61,083 nucleotides of DNA from Methylovulum sp. GTDB lineage: Bacteria; Pseudomonadota; Gammaproteobacteria; Methylococcales; Methylomonadaceae. The first letter of the stretch is position 1. Every line of letters begins with the position of its first letter. Location of the stretch: NCBI GenBank assembly GCA_030653435.1, contig JAURZI010000140.1:1-61083 (forward strand). The letters run 5' to 3'. Both the position numbers and the translations under genes were made by a program. The notes under the pieces were generated by a model that was not told the DNA's origin, ran no database searches, and saw nothing but the letters and a program-made list of their open reading frames with translations. Shown here piece after piece: positions 8,958 to 17,665 of this stretch.

Positions 8958-9623
8958 ATGCGCCTTTTACTGGTTGAAGATGATGAAATACTCGGTGATG
9001 GTCTGGTAGCCGGCCTGACGATGGAAGGTTATGCGGTGGACTGGCTAACCAACGGCAGGCTCGCCGATGAAGCTTTGAAGCTCAACAGCTACGAGCTGAT
9101 CGTACTGGATCTGAACCTGCCTGATATGGATGGTTTGTCGGTTTTAAAAGCTTTGCGTAGTCGCAAGGACGAAACGCCTGTGATGGTGTTAACGGCTAAA
9201 GATACCATTCCTGATCGCGTATTGGGCCTGGATAGCGGCGCCGATGATTTTGTCATCAAGCCGTTTGAGCTCGATGAAGTTTGCGCCCGGTTAAGGGCCT
9301 TGTCGAGAAGAAAGGAAGGTCGTAGCGTGCCGACTATCGAATATAAAGGCATTACCCTTGATCCTGCCGCACACCAAGTGACTTTCCACGATGAGAAAGT
9401 CGAGCTATCGCAAAAAGAGTTTGAGATACTCAATTTTCTGATGAGCAATATTGGCCGGGTGATTTCCAGGGCTAGGCTTGAAGAAAGTCTTTATTCGTGG
9501 AATTCTGATATCGAGAGCAATACGGTTGAAGTGCACATCCATCATTTGCGGAAAAAGCTAGATGCCGGGTTGATCCGTACAGTCAGGGGAGTCGGTTATA
9601 TTATTGATAGTGACGACGAATGA
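8958..9623 (+). CDS. OmpR-family response regulator (QseB/PmrA-like)
   Basis: The 221-residue protein has an N-terminal receiver domain (MRLLLVEDDEILGDGL; phospho-acceptor Asp in ELIVLDLNLPDMDG at residue 51; Lys in FVIKPFELDE) and a C-terminal OmpR/PhoB winged helix (ISRARLEESLY, VEVHIHHLRKKL, IRTVRGVGYI). It is a DNA-binding transcription regulator, most like the QseB/PmrA branch. Its stop overlaps the ATG of the following kinase by 4 bases (ATGA), so the two form a cognate pair. Target genes cannot be told; the neighbouring UPF0182 gene is a candidate. Confidence 0.92.
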   Translation: MRLLLVEDDEILGDGLVAGLTMEGYAVDWLTNGRLADEALKLNSYELIVLDLNLPDMDGLSVLKALRSRKDETPVMVLTAKDTIPDRVLGLDSGADDFVIKPFELDEVCARLRALSRRKEGRSVPTIEYKGITLDPAAHQVTFHDEKVELSQKEFEILNFLMSNIGRVISRARLEESLYSWNSDIESNTVEVHIHHLRKKLDAGLIRTVRGVGYIIDSDDE

Positions 9624-11245
9624 ATTATTCGCTACGGCAATTGTTGCTGGTCAGCCTGCTGTCCGCATCAATGCTGATCTGGGGCATAGCCGCCTATATC
9701 AGTTACAAACAGACCCGTGATGAAGTGGCCAGCCTGTTTGATGCGGAGTTGTCACAATCAGCCAAAGTCCTGCATGCGTTTGTAGAAAGCCTGTTGCGCG
9801 AAGGGTCGTTGTCGGCCTATTGGAGCCAGCAACAGGTGGATAAGAATTTGCATGCTTATGCGTTAAAGCATAAATTCAAAAGAACAAACGCATTCCAGCT
9901 TTGGCCTGACGCGGATAGCCTTTTTTTACGTTCGGAAAGTTCCCCGCAATTTTCGGTGCGTGGGTTCAACAAGACCAATATTGACAGCCAGCTCTGGTAT
10001 GTCTTTGATGATGTGTTGCAAGCGAATGCCTTGGGCCGCCAATACGAAAGAAAAATTGCCTTTCAATTGTGGTCCAAGAAAGACGGTTTGTTATTGCATT
10101 CTGAGAGTGCGCCCAGATTTGCTTTTTCAACGGCAAATAATGGCTTTAGCACCGCCAATATTGACGGCCATTTATGGCATGTTTTCAGCATCTCCAACTC
10201 AACCGGAGAATACGTTGTCCATGTTGCACAAAAAGAAGAAATTCGCGCGGAATTGACCGATGAAATATCCGCGCAACTGGTCACTCAATTCCTTATTGGT
10301 TTGCCGTTTTTGGGCTTGGTGATCTGGATTATTGTCGGGCACTCGTTAAAACCACTGAATCGTTTGGAAAAATCATTAGCCAAACGGGAGGCCAGCTATC
10401 TTAAGCCGTTGTCGACCAGAAAGCTGCCTAATGAAATTGTGCCGGTCGTACATGAAATCAATAATCTTTTTGTCCAGCTTGAACAGGCGTTTGAGCATGA
10501 ACGCCGCTTTACGTCTGATGCCGCCCACGAATTAAGGACGCCGCTAGCCGGTTTGCTCACCCAGGCACAGGTTGCGTTGCGTACGCATGACGACGATGTA
10601 CGCAAACAGGCGCTTAAGCGCATTGAGCAGGCGGTTAACCGGATGACTTATATGGTGCAGCAGTTGCTGACATTCTCGCGTATTGAGTCGAATACGGAAT
10701 TTTTAAACAAAGAAGCCACGGAATTAGGCAGGGAAGTGGTACAGATTGTCGCGCATCTGGAGCCAGAGGCACACAAAAAACGTATTCTTATGGAATTTGT
10801 TGAGGAGAACCCTGTGCCCGTAGTCATTAATGCGCCGTTGATTGCGATTTTGATCAGAAACCTGATTGATAACGCCATCAAGTACACGCCCACCCAAGGC
10901 AGTATTATGATTAGTGTGACGGGTAAAGATAAATATTTGCAGCTGTGTGTTGAAGACTCGGGTCCCGGCATAGCGCCGGACCAATATGAAAAGTCGCTAC
11001 AACGCTTCCATCGCTGTATTGAGACGGCAACTGCGGCGCAAGGCACCGGTCTAGGGTTGTCCATCGTACAGCGGATTGCCGCTATCCATAATGCTGATTT
11101 AATCCTGGGGGTGTCGCAATTTGGCGGCCTAAAGGTTTCGGTGTTGTTCCCTTTGCCGATACAGATACGCCCCATCGACCAAGTTTGGCAAAAAAAACTT
11201 AGTTTTTTTAACAGCTTAAGCGAAAGGATTAAGGTGCAAGACTGA
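9620..11245 (+). CDS. QseC-like sensor histidine kinase with duplicated sensor motif
   Basis: The 541-residue membrane kinase has a TM helix near residues 7-27, a periplasmic region to about 215, and a second TM (LIGLPFLGLVIWIIVG). A HAMP-like linker follows, then a HisKA domain with FTSDAAHELRTPLAG (His acceptor) and a HATPase domain (LIDNAIKYTP, DSGPGIAP, GTGLGLSIVQ). The periplasmic part contains the 2CSK_N-type motif twice: AFQLWPDADSLFLRSESSP then NIDSQLWYVFDD, and AFQLWSKKDGLLLHSESAP then NIDGHLWHVFSI. The family normally shows it once. It overlaps the response-regulator gene by 4 bases and should phosphorylate that partner. Confidence 0.9.
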   Translation: MNYSLRQLLLVSLLSASMLIWGIAAYISYKQTRDEVASLFDAELSQSAKVLHAFVESLLREGSLSAYWSQQQVDKNLHAYALKHKFKRTNAFQLWPDADSLFLRSESSPQFSVRGFNKTNIDSQLWYVFDDVLQANALGRQYERKIAFQLWSKKDGLLLHSESAPRFAFSTANNGFSTANIDGHLWHVFSISNSTGEYVVHVAQKEEIRAELTDEISAQLVTQFLIGLPFLGLVIWIIVGHSLKPLNRLEKSLAKREASYLKPLSTRKLPNEIVPVVHEINNLFVQLEQAFEHERRFTSDAAHELRTPLAGLLTQAQVALRTHDDDVRKQALKRIEQAVNRMTYMVQQLLTFSRIESNTEFLNKEATELGREVVQIVAHLEPEAHKKRILMEFVEENPVPVVINAPLIAILIRNLIDNAIKYTPTQGSIMISVTGKDKYLQLCVEDSGPGIAPDQYEKSLQRFHRCIETATAAQGTGLGLSIVQRIAAIHNADLILGVSQFGGLKVSVLFPLPIQIRPIDQVWQKKLSFFNSLSERIKVQD

Positions 11246-11255
11246 GCCGTCACGC

Positions 11256-12128
11256 TTAGTAAAGGTTATGAACCATTGGCTCGTCAATCACTGGATTGCT
11301 TAACTGGCCTATGCCTTCAATTTCAATGCGGACGGTCTGCCCCGGACGCAGGTAACCACGCGGCTGCATTTTAACACCGACACCAGCCGGTGTGCCTGTA
11401 GCAATCACGTCACCCGGTTCCAGCGTCATGGCTTGTGATAAATAAGCGACCATTTCATAGCAGTTAAAAATCATTTGCCGGGTATTGGCTTGTTGGCGTA
11501 AATCATCATCAACCCAGGTTTTAATCGCCAGCTGATGGGGGTCGCTGATCTCATCAGCCGTCACCAGCCAAGGCCCCAGTGGGCCGCACGTGTCAAATGA
11601 TTTGCCTATCGTCATGGTAGGCGAGCGCATTTGCCAGTCACGCACAGAAACGTCATTGGCTATAGTAAAGCCCGCTATGGCCTGATGAGCCTCGGTTACC
11701 GGCACATGGCGGCATTGCTTGCCGATAACAAAAGCCAATTCGCCTTCATAATCGAGCTTGTCCGATACCCTGGGCCGATGTATGGCTGAGCCATGACCAA
11801 TCACGCAACTGCTTTGCTTGGTGAAAAAACTCGGATATTCTGGCTTGTCGCGCCCTGTTTCGGCAATATGGTCGGCATAATTCAGGCTGATACCCATATA
11901 TTTGCCCGGTCTTGGCACTGGTGCCTCCAGCTTGACTTCATGCAACCCTAGCCGTGGGCTAATGCTGTTGATTTGCCGTTGCATTGCCGTTAGTGCAGCA
12001 TGGCCGGCCTTCAAAAAACCAATCATGGTTGTTGGGATGTCGGGGCAGCCCTGGCTGTCAACAACAGTATCGCCAACTACGGCACCAACACGGGATTGTT
12101 GATTATGCGTAAACGTGACCAGTTTCAT
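11256..12128 (-). CDS. fumarylacetoacetate hydrolase (FAH) family protein
   Basis: The 290-residue protein has the FAH C-terminal catalytic fold. Metal ligands are likely in [12 protein letters not shown] (EGE motif) and NDVSVRDWQ; the family motif TGTPAGVG lies near residue 255. Such enzymes hydrolyse or decarboxylate C-C bonds in acylpyruvates or related diketo acids; exact substrate is not deducible. The N-terminal domain ([20 protein letters not shown]) is usual for the YcgM/acylpyruvase-like group. It converges on the histidine kinase gene with only 10 bases between them and diverges from rpe. Confidence 0.85.
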   Translation of the reverse strand: MKLVTFTHNQQSRVGAVVGDTVVDSQGCPDIPTTMIGFLKAGHAALTAMQRQINSISPRLGLHEVKLEAPVPRPGKYMGISLNYADHIAETGRDKPEYPSFFTKQSSCVIGHGSAIHRPRVSDKLDYEGELAFVIGKQCRHVPVTEAHQAIAGFTIANDVSVRDWQMRSPTMTIGKSFDTCGPLGPWLVTADEISDPHQLAIKTWVDDDLRQQANTRQMIFNCYEMVAYLSQAMTLEPGDVIATGTPAGVGVKMQPRGYLRPGQTVRIEIEGIGQLSNPVIDEPMVHNLY

Positions 12129-12225
12129 CGCTTATATTTTCCTGTATGATAGTTGCCGCCATGGTATAACAAAAAAACTAAAGGCAAAAATATATGAAGC
12201 TAATTTTACTTACGAGGATCAGAAC

Positions 12226-12897
12226 ATGAACCCAAACTGGATTGCCCCTTCCATCTTGTCTGCAAACTTTGCCAAGCTAGGCGAAGAAGTTGATAAGGTT
12301 TTAGCTGCCGGCGCAGATGTTGTGCATTTTGATGTGATGGACAACCATTTCGTCCCCAACCTGACGATCGGGCCGCTGGTTTGTGAGGCGCTGAGGAAAC
12401 ATGGCGTGACCGCGCCGATTGATGTGCATTTGATGGTTGAGCCGGTAGACCGCATAGTGCCTGACTTTGCCAAAGCGGGTGCCAGTATCATCACGTTCCA
12501 TCCAGAAGGCTCTGTGCATATCGACCGCACCTTGCAATTAATCCATGATTGCGGCTGTAAGGCTGGCTTGGTGTTTAACCCTGGCACACCTTTGCATCAT
12601 CTGGATTATGTCATGGATAAACTGGACATGATTTTGCTGATGTCGGTCAATCCAGGCTTTGGCGGGCAGTCGTTCATACCTTCCGCACTGGATAAATTAC
12701 GCGAAGTTAGGCAAAGGATTAATGACAGCGGTTTTGATATCCGCCTGGAAATTGACGGCGGCGTAAAAGTTGATAATATCCGCGAAATTAAAGCGGCGGG
12801 CGCAGACACTTTTGTGGCAGGGTCGGCTATTTTTAACCAGCCTGATTATAAGAAAGTCATAGATGATATGCGTGCCGAGCTTGCTAAAGCAGAATAA
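12226..12897 (+). CDS. rpe: ribulose-phosphate 3-epimerase
   Basis: The 223-residue TIM-barrel enzyme interconverts ribulose 5-phosphate and xylulose 5-phosphate in the pentose phosphate, Calvin or ribulose monophosphate pathways. Signature segments are [56 protein letters not shown] and EIDGGVK, which include the metal-binding His and Asp residues. The ATG at 12226 is chosen over upstream in-frame codons: it has ACGAGGATC as ribosome site and gives the family's usual length. It stands alone; a hairpin follows at 12974-13006. Confidence 0.96.
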   Translation: MNPNWIAPSILSANFAKLGEEVDKVLAAGADVVHFDVMDNHFVPNLTIGPLVCEALRKHGVTAPIDVHLMVEPVDRIVPDFAKAGASIITFHPEGSVHIDRTLQLIHDCGCKAGLVFNPGTPLHHLDYVMDKLDMILLMSVNPGFGGQSFIPSALDKLREVRQRINDSGFDIRLEIDGGVKVDNIREIKAAGADTFVAGSAIFNQPDYKKVIDDMRAELAKAE

Positions 12898-12973
12898 TCT
12901 AGCGACATTGCCGCTTGCGCGCTATCAATGTTAGCCCCGCCATTGCCACAGTCTTTTAAGTTTTAGATGGAAG

Positions 12974-13006
12974 CAGGCTCAAGTTGTTTTGCGTATCTTG
13001 AGCCTG
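12974..13006. terminator. hairpin between convergent genes rpe and a small winged-helix gene
   Basis: CAGGCTCAAG and CTTGAGCCTG form a perfect 10-bp stem with a 13-base loop in the short space between two convergent genes. Neither side has a long T-run, but position and stability suggest a bidirectional transcription stop. Confidence 0.5.
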
Positions 13007-13015
13007 TTGTGTAGC

Positions 13016-13213
13016 TTATTTCAATGACAAAGTTTCAGTACGGCCTTTTATTTCAACAGATAATTTATCCTCTTTGGATAACCAGCCTATTGCCCGTTGC
13101 ATATCGTTTTTAGAAATTCCCGTTTCAGTTGCAATTTTAGATACACTGGAAGGGCCGTTCTTGTCCAGATATTCCCAGATTTTTCCTGCTGCATCGCCTA
13201 TTAAGTCAAGCAT
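13016..13213 (-). CDS. small winged-helix protein (DUF2582-like)
   Basis: This is a 65-residue protein, MLDLIGDAAGKIWEYLDKNG onward, with a short winged helix-turn-helix: VSKIATETGISKNDMQRAIG is the helix-turn-helix and LSVEIKGRTETLSL the wing. This matches the small DUF2582-type family, of unknown function. The ATG at 13213 has AGGTGA six bases upstream; a GTG three codons earlier (13222) overlaps that site and is less likely. It lies 34 bases after minE in the same direction and may be read through from the min operon. Confidence 0.75.
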   Translation of the reverse strand: MLDLIGDAAGKIWEYLDKNGPSSVSKIATETGISKNDMQRAIGWLSKEDKLSVEIKGRTETLSLK

Positions 13214-13256
13214 GTGAGTCACCTTTAACGTTGGTTTTAGAGAGTTTAGAGAGGGT

Positions 13257-13523
13257 TTAACTATTTTTAGCCTGATAATCCGGTAAGATTATATTTAATT
13301 CCAGGGTTTCCTGATTGTCATCCTGTTCAAAATTAAATGAGATGGCTTCTTGATCTACATTAATATATTTTTTGATAACTTCCAATAATTCCCTTTGTAA
13401 TTGAGGAAGATATGAAGGTTGGTTGCGTGAGGAACGCTCATGGGCCACCAATATCTGTAATCTTTCTTTTGCGAGTGATGCCGAACCACCTTTAGAGGTC
13501 CTAAAATAATCCAGTAAGCTCAT
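13257..13523 (-). CDS. minE: cell division topological specificity factor MinE
   Basis: The 88-residue protein begins MSLLDYFRTSKGGSASLAKERLQ, the membrane-targeting and MinD-binding segment, and continues with a dimerisation domain (LPQLQRELLEVIKKYINVDQ). MinE stimulates the MinD ATPase and drives pole-to-pole oscillation, restricting MinC to the poles. Its ATG shares one base with the MinD stop (TAATG). Length matches E. coli MinE (88). Confidence 0.95.
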   Translation of the reverse strand: MSLLDYFRTSKGGSASLAKERLQILVAHERSSRNQPSYLPQLQRELLEVIKKYINVDQEAISFNFEQDDNQETLELNIILPDYQAKNS

Positions 13524-14332
13524 TATTTACTCCCAAAAAGTTTTCCAAACAGTCCTTTTTTTTCATCTATAAAACGATGGGGTTTATCTTCACCCAAATA
13601 GCGGGCCACAATATCGGCATAAGCCTGCCCGGCATCGCTTTTTTCATCGAGAATAACCGGCGTGCCGGAATTTGATGCATTCAGTACGGATTTTGATTCT
13701 GGAATGACGCCGAGCAAATGCAGGGATAAAATTTCCTGTACGTCATCCACACTCAGCATTTCGCCTAATTTTACCCGATCCGGGGCGTAGCGCGACAACA
13801 ATAAATATTCTTTAATGGGTTCTTCATTTTGTTCTGCCCTGCGGGATTTGCTCGACAATAGACCCAGCATACGATCAGAGTCCCTGACTGAGGACACTTC
13901 AGGGTTAGTCACCACAAAGGCATCATCAGCAAAATACATAGCCAAATGGGCGCCTTTTTCAATACCGGCAGGCGAATCACAAACTATATATTTAAAATCT
14001 TTGGATAATTCCTCCAAAATTTTGCCTACGCCTTCTTGGGTCAATGAATCTTTATCCCTGGTCTGCGAGGCAGGAAGTATGTAAAGCAAATCGCAATGTT
14101 TATCGCGGATCAACGCCTGGTTAAGAGAGGCCTCACCATTGATGACATTGACAAAATCATAAACAACCCTGCGTTCACAGCCCATTATCAGGTCGAGGTT
14201 CCGTAAGCCCACGTCAAAATCAATAACCGCTGTTTTGTGGCCTTTTTTTGCAAGCCCCATGGCGATGGCGGCGCTAGTTGTGGTTTTACCCACGCCCCCT
14301 TTACCCGATGTTACGACGATTATTCTTGCCAC
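13523..14332 (-). CDS. minD: septum site-determining ATPase MinD
   Basis: The start is taken at a GTG (14332), with GGAGGAAAG just upstream, which gives the canonical N-terminus ARIIVVTSGKGGVGKTTTSA and a 269-residue protein. The deviant Walker A motif KGGVGKTT and the partner IDFDVGLRNLDLIMG are clear. The C-terminal amphipathic membrane-targeting helix is present (EKKGLFGKLFGSK). MinD binds membrane as an ATP dimer, recruits MinC, and is released by MinE. An ATG eight codons upstream (14356) would sit inside the Shine-Dalgarno context and is rejected. Confidence 0.95.
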   Translation of the reverse strand: MARIIVVTSGKGGVGKTTTSAAIAMGLAKKGHKTAVIDFDVGLRNLDLIMGCERRVVYDFVNVINGEASLNQALIRDKHCDLLYILPASQTRDKDSLTQEGVGKILEELSKDFKYIVCDSPAGIEKGAHLAMYFADDAFVVTNPEVSSVRDSDRMLGLLSSKSRRAEQNEEPIKEYLLLSRYAPDRVKLGEMLSVDDVQEILSLHLLGVIPESKSVLNASNSGTPVILDEKSDAGQAYADIVARYLGEDKPHRFIDEKKGLFGKLFGSK

Positions 14333-14355
14333 TTCTTTCCTCCAGTGTAGGGACA

Positions 14356-15090
14356 CTACGCAATATCTTTAATAATTAAAGTATGTTCTTGTAAATAGAC
14401 TTGAACAGGTTTGTTACGGATTGATTCATTCAAATCTTCGCTGACTTTGTAGTTTCCCGCAATTGAGATCAGTTCCGCCTGTAAATCAGAGCAGAAAATC
14501 CGGGCCTCGGTATTGCCCAGCACGCCTGCCAGAACCCTCCCTCTTAATGTATTGTATACATGAACATTGCCTTCAGCCAAAATTTCGGCACCGGCGCTAA
14601 CCTGGGCCAGAACTATCAAATCACCTGAGGCATAAATGCGTTGTCCCGAACGAACAGGCTGAGTAATCAGCAAGGTTGACGATGCGGCTTTGGGTGCTGG
14701 CGGAGGGCTCTGTTTTTGTGTTTCCGGCTTGTTAGCTTCTGTAGATACGCTATGGTGCGGCGAATAAACCGGGATCAGGAGCTCTAATGCTTTGTTGTTC
14801 TGCTGTTGGTCGCCCCCGCGTATCCCAATCGGGAGCAGGCCGGCTTTATAGATGATGCCTGTGAGCTCTGCAATATCAATGTCGAGATTTTGTTTATTCA
14901 GCTCCTGTACGTCAAAGACTACCGGCGAGTTTTTGAAAAAATCAGGTGCCAGTTGGATTTTATTCTGTAGCTGCTCATCGATAGCAGTTAAGTCATTGCT
15001 AGCTAAAACTAAAACAGGTACTGCAAAAGTGCTGCTCTTGAACTCCAGCGCCGGGACGTTGTAAGGCTTTTTTTGAGAGTCTGTGGGCAT
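14356..15090 (-). CDS. minC: septum site-determining protein MinC
   Basis: The 244-residue division inhibitor has an N-terminal FtsZ-antagonist domain and a C-terminal beta-helix with GNVHVYNTLRGRVLAGVLGN and ARIFCSDLQAELISIAG, the dimerisation and MinD-binding domain. A Pro/Gln/Lys-rich linker (about residues 118-135) joins them. It is first in minC-minD-minE; the stop is 23 bases before the minD GTG. The FtsZ inhibitor acts at the poles with MinD. Confidence 0.93.
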   Translation of the reverse strand: MPTDSQKKPYNVPALEFKSSTFAVPVLVLASNDLTAIDEQLQNKIQLAPDFFKNSPVVFDVQELNKQNLDIDIAELTGIIYKAGLLPIGIRGGDQQQNNKALELLIPVYSPHHSVSTEANKPETQKQSPPPAPKAASSTLLITQPVRSGQRIYASGDLIVLAQVSAGAEILAEGNVHVYNTLRGRVLAGVLGNTEARIFCSDLQAELISIAGNYKVSEDLNESIRNKPVQVYLQEHTLIIKDIA

Positions 15091-15243
15091 CCGTTAAATC
15101 TGTTTAGTCGAGTGTGGTCAGATTCTAACATTGCTGATAAAAAAAATCATTTTTCGAACATTAATTGTTAATTTTAGGCGCTATTGCTACGAATGTTTTT
15201 TGCTAGGCATGTGAGGTCATAACAGGCTTAATATTGTAAGCCA

Positions 15244-15279
15244 TAAAAAAAGGGCTGCACCCGATGATGCAACCCTTTT
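15244..15279 (-). terminator. Rho-independent terminator of rplM-rpsI
   Basis: On the minus strand, GGGTTGCA, an 8-base loop and TGCAGCCC form a stable stem (one G-T pair) followed directly by a run of seven T. It sits about 55 bases past the rpsI stop codon. The opposite strand has a shorter T-run after the stem. Confidence 0.85.
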
Positions 15280-15332
15280 CATGTTTACCGTCCGCTTTAA
15301 CCTTATATTTAGATACAGGCTAGGGCTGAACG

Positions 15333-15725
15333 TTAGCGTTTTGAGTATTGTGGACGTTTTCTGGCTTTATGCAAGCCGACTTTTTTACGTTCTACAATAC
15401 GCGAATCACGTGTTACGAATCCTGCCTTTCTAAGTGCGGGACGTAGTGATTCGTCATATTCCATCAATGCGCGCGTTAAACCGTGGCGTATAGCGCCAGC
15501 TTGACCGGACGGGCCACCGCCTTTAACTATGACGTTAACATCGAAATTAGCTTCCATATCAACACATTCCAACGGCTGGCGAGAAACCATCTGATCGGTT
15601 TTACGGCCAAAATACTCTTCGATGGCTTTGGTGTTGATAGTGATTTTTCCTGTGCCTTTTGTTGCGTAAACGCGTGCTATTGCGCTTTTACGACGGCCTG
15701 TTCCGTAATACTGAGCTGCTGCCAT
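15333..15725 (-). CDS. rpsI: 30S ribosomal protein S9
   Basis: The 130-residue protein is a full-length S9: [21 protein letters not shown] near the N-terminus, [20 protein letters not shown] in the middle, and the C-terminal [11 protein letters not shown] tail whose last residues reach the P-site tRNA. It lies 11 bases behind rplM, the classical L13-S9 operon, and is followed by a strong terminator. Confidence 0.98.
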   Translation of the reverse strand: MAAAQYYGTGRRKSAIARVYATKGTGKITINTKAIEEYFGRKTDQMVSRQPLECVDMEANFDVNVIVKGGGPSGQAGAIRHGLTRALMEYDESLRPALRKAGFVTRDSRIVERKKVGLHKARKRPQYSKR

Positions 15726-15736
15726 GGTCTACTCGC

Positions 15737-16165
15737 TTATAATTCTAAAACTTTTGGCTGTTGGGCCTGATGGTCGTGTTCGGGACCGGCATAGACTTTC
15801 AATTTCTTGAACATTGCCCGACCTAATGGATTATTGGGTAACATGCCTTTAACTGCGTTATTAATAATGCGGTCAGGGAACGTTTTTCTTAATTTGCCTA
15901 GGGTCACAGTTTTCAGGTTACCAATATAACCCGTGTGATGTTGATATAATTTGTCTTTTTCTTTATTGCCAGTAACGCCTATCTTCTCTGCATTAACGAC
16001 AATAATGTAATCACCGGTATCAACGTGCGGTGTGTATTCGGGTTTATGTTTGCCGCGAAGACGACGTGCAATTTCAGAAGCAAGGCGGCCTAGCGTCTTG
16101 CCTTCTGCATCAACCACGTACCAATCACGCTTAACTTCTGCTGGTTTTGCACTAAATGTTTTCAT
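15737..16165 (-). CDS. rplM: 50S ribosomal protein L13
   Basis: The 142-residue protein starts [20 protein letters not shown] and has the L13 signatures [32 protein letters not shown] and [15 protein letters not shown]. The ATG at 16165 gives exactly the E. coli length. An in-frame extension to 16249 adds a basic, non-conserved tail and is rejected. L13 is an early assembly protein of the large subunit; rpsI follows in the same transcript. Confidence 0.98.
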   Translation of the reverse strand: MKTFSAKPAEVKRDWYVVDAEGKTLGRLASEIARRLRGKHKPEYTPHVDTGDYIIVVNAEKIGVTGNKEKDKLYQHHTGYIGNLKTVTLGKLRKTFPDRIINNAVKGMLPNNPLGRAMFKKLKVYAGPEHDHQAQQPKVLEL

Positions 16166-16288
16166 CGTTATCTTTTTTCTGTAAAGGCGTCTTTTGTAAA
16201 GGCTCAATAAAAGAGCGAGAATTCTACTAAACATTGGTTTCTTTTTCAATGCTTTTTTATGGTGTTTGGTTTATTAGGCGCCATTTCA

Positions 16289-17653
16289 CTATAGTTTTAT
16301 GTTCAATGAATGTAATTTGCGGTAAAGATGTGTGCGCTCTATGCCTACAGCGGCGGACAGTTTCGCCACACTGCCGCCTGTGCGTTCAAAATGATATTCC
16401 AAATACGCTTTTTCAAAATGATCACGCGCTTCTTTGAGGGGCAGGTTAAAAAAATCGGGCACCGATGAAGACACGCCCATGTCACTGACAACAGTGCCTA
16501 GTGCCGATTTTACTTCTTCCAGCTCAATGTCTTCGCCAACACCTAAAATCATCAATCGTTGCACTAGGTTTTTTAACTCCCGCACATTGCCACGCCAGCT
16601 ATAGTTACGTAAAAAATTTTGTGCAGCCATCGAAAATCGCCGGAAAGCCAATTTGTCCTGATTGACAAAGTGATCAACATAAAAGCTTAACAGTGCCGGC
16701 ACATCTTCGCTATGGTTTCTAAGTGGCTGGATGTCTAGTGTGACTTCATTAAGCAAATAATATAAGTCTTGCCGAAAGCGCCCGGATTTCACTTCCTCGT
16801 CCAAAGGGATGCGGGTTGAGGCGATGACTTTAGCGTCAACACGCACGGATTCACTGCCGCCTACGCGTAGGAATGAGCTGGATTCCAATGCGCTTAATAG
16901 CCTTAATTGGGTTTCTTTGTCCATGCCGCCAATTTCACCTAAAAATAAGGTGCCTTTATGTGCGCGTTCCAACAAACCCGGATAAGTCTTGCCACCGCAT
17001 TCCTTACCAAAAAACTCCACTGCCGAATTTTCCGGAGAGATGCTGCCAACCGCCACATCAATAAAAGGGCCGTCCCGATGCGGGCTGTTGTTATGCAGAT
17101 AGCGGGCGTACAACTCCTTGCCGACGCCTGCTTCGCCCACGAACAGCACACGGGCGTCATGCTGGGCCAGCCGCTTCAATTGGTCTTTGGTTCGGGCAAC
17201 GGTGGCGCTCTTGCCGACCGGCTCTATATCCGCAACCAGTTGTTGCCTAAGACCTGCATTTTCCAATTGCAGATTGCCGGCTTCCAGCGCCCGTTCTACG
17301 ATGAGCAATAGTTTTGCCAACGATAAAGGTTTTTCAAGGAAATCATAAGCACCCAGTCGGGTCGCTTCAACGGCGGTTTCTACTGATCCATGCCCGGACA
17401 TCATGATGACGGGGCAGAGCAGAGCATCTTCGGCGATCCATTCCTTCAGCAGCGTGATGCCATCGGTATCCGGCATCCAAATGTCGAGCAGGATAAGATT
17501 GGGGTTGGCCGATTTTTTTAATAGGCGGGCGGCGGCGGCATTTTCAGCCATGACAACGTGATAGCCTTCATCTTCGAGAATTTCACTGACTAAGCGGCGA
17601 ATATCGGGTTCGTCATCTACGACCAGGAGTTGTTGTGTGTGTGTATTCATCAT
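16289..17653 (-). CDS. NtrX-like response regulator with degenerate AAA+ domain
   Basis: The 454-residue protein has a receiver (LLVVDDEPDIRRLVSEIL; Asp in LILLDIWMPDTDG), a central AAA+ domain like sigma-54 activators, and a C-terminal Fis-type helix-turn-helix (AAVGIERTHLYRKLHSL). Walker A is intact (GEAGVGKE). The GAFTGA loop that contacts sigma-54 is absent: the region reads FFGKECGGKTYPGLLERA. The Walker B region reads GTLFLGEIGGM, with Gly where Asp is usual. It is therefore more likely a phosphorylation-controlled DNA-binding regulator than a sigma-54 activator, as in other NtrX proteins. It is the last gene of def-fmt-rsmB-DUF4390-ntrY-ntrX, 12 bases after the kinase. Confidence 0.85.
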   Translation of the reverse strand: MMNTHTQQLLVVDDEPDIRRLVSEILEDEGYHVVMAENAAAARLLKKSANPNLILLDIWMPDTDGITLLKEWIAEDALLCPVIMMSGHGSVETAVEATRLGAYDFLEKPLSLAKLLLIVERALEAGNLQLENAGLRQQLVADIEPVGKSATVARTKDQLKRLAQHDARVLFVGEAGVGKELYARYLHNNSPHRDGPFIDVAVGSISPENSAVEFFGKECGGKTYPGLLERAHKGTLFLGEIGGMDKETQLRLLSALESSSFLRVGGSESVRVDAKVIASTRIPLDEEVKSGRFRQDLYYLLNEVTLDIQPLRNHSEDVPALLSFYVDHFVNQDKLAFRRFSMAAQNFLRNYSWRGNVRELKNLVQRLMILGVGEDIELEEVKSALGTVVSDMGVSSSVPDFFNLPLKEARDHFEKAYLEYHFERTGGSVAKLSAAVGIERTHLYRKLHSLNIKL

Positions 17654-17665
17654 TACCGTGGTGTG

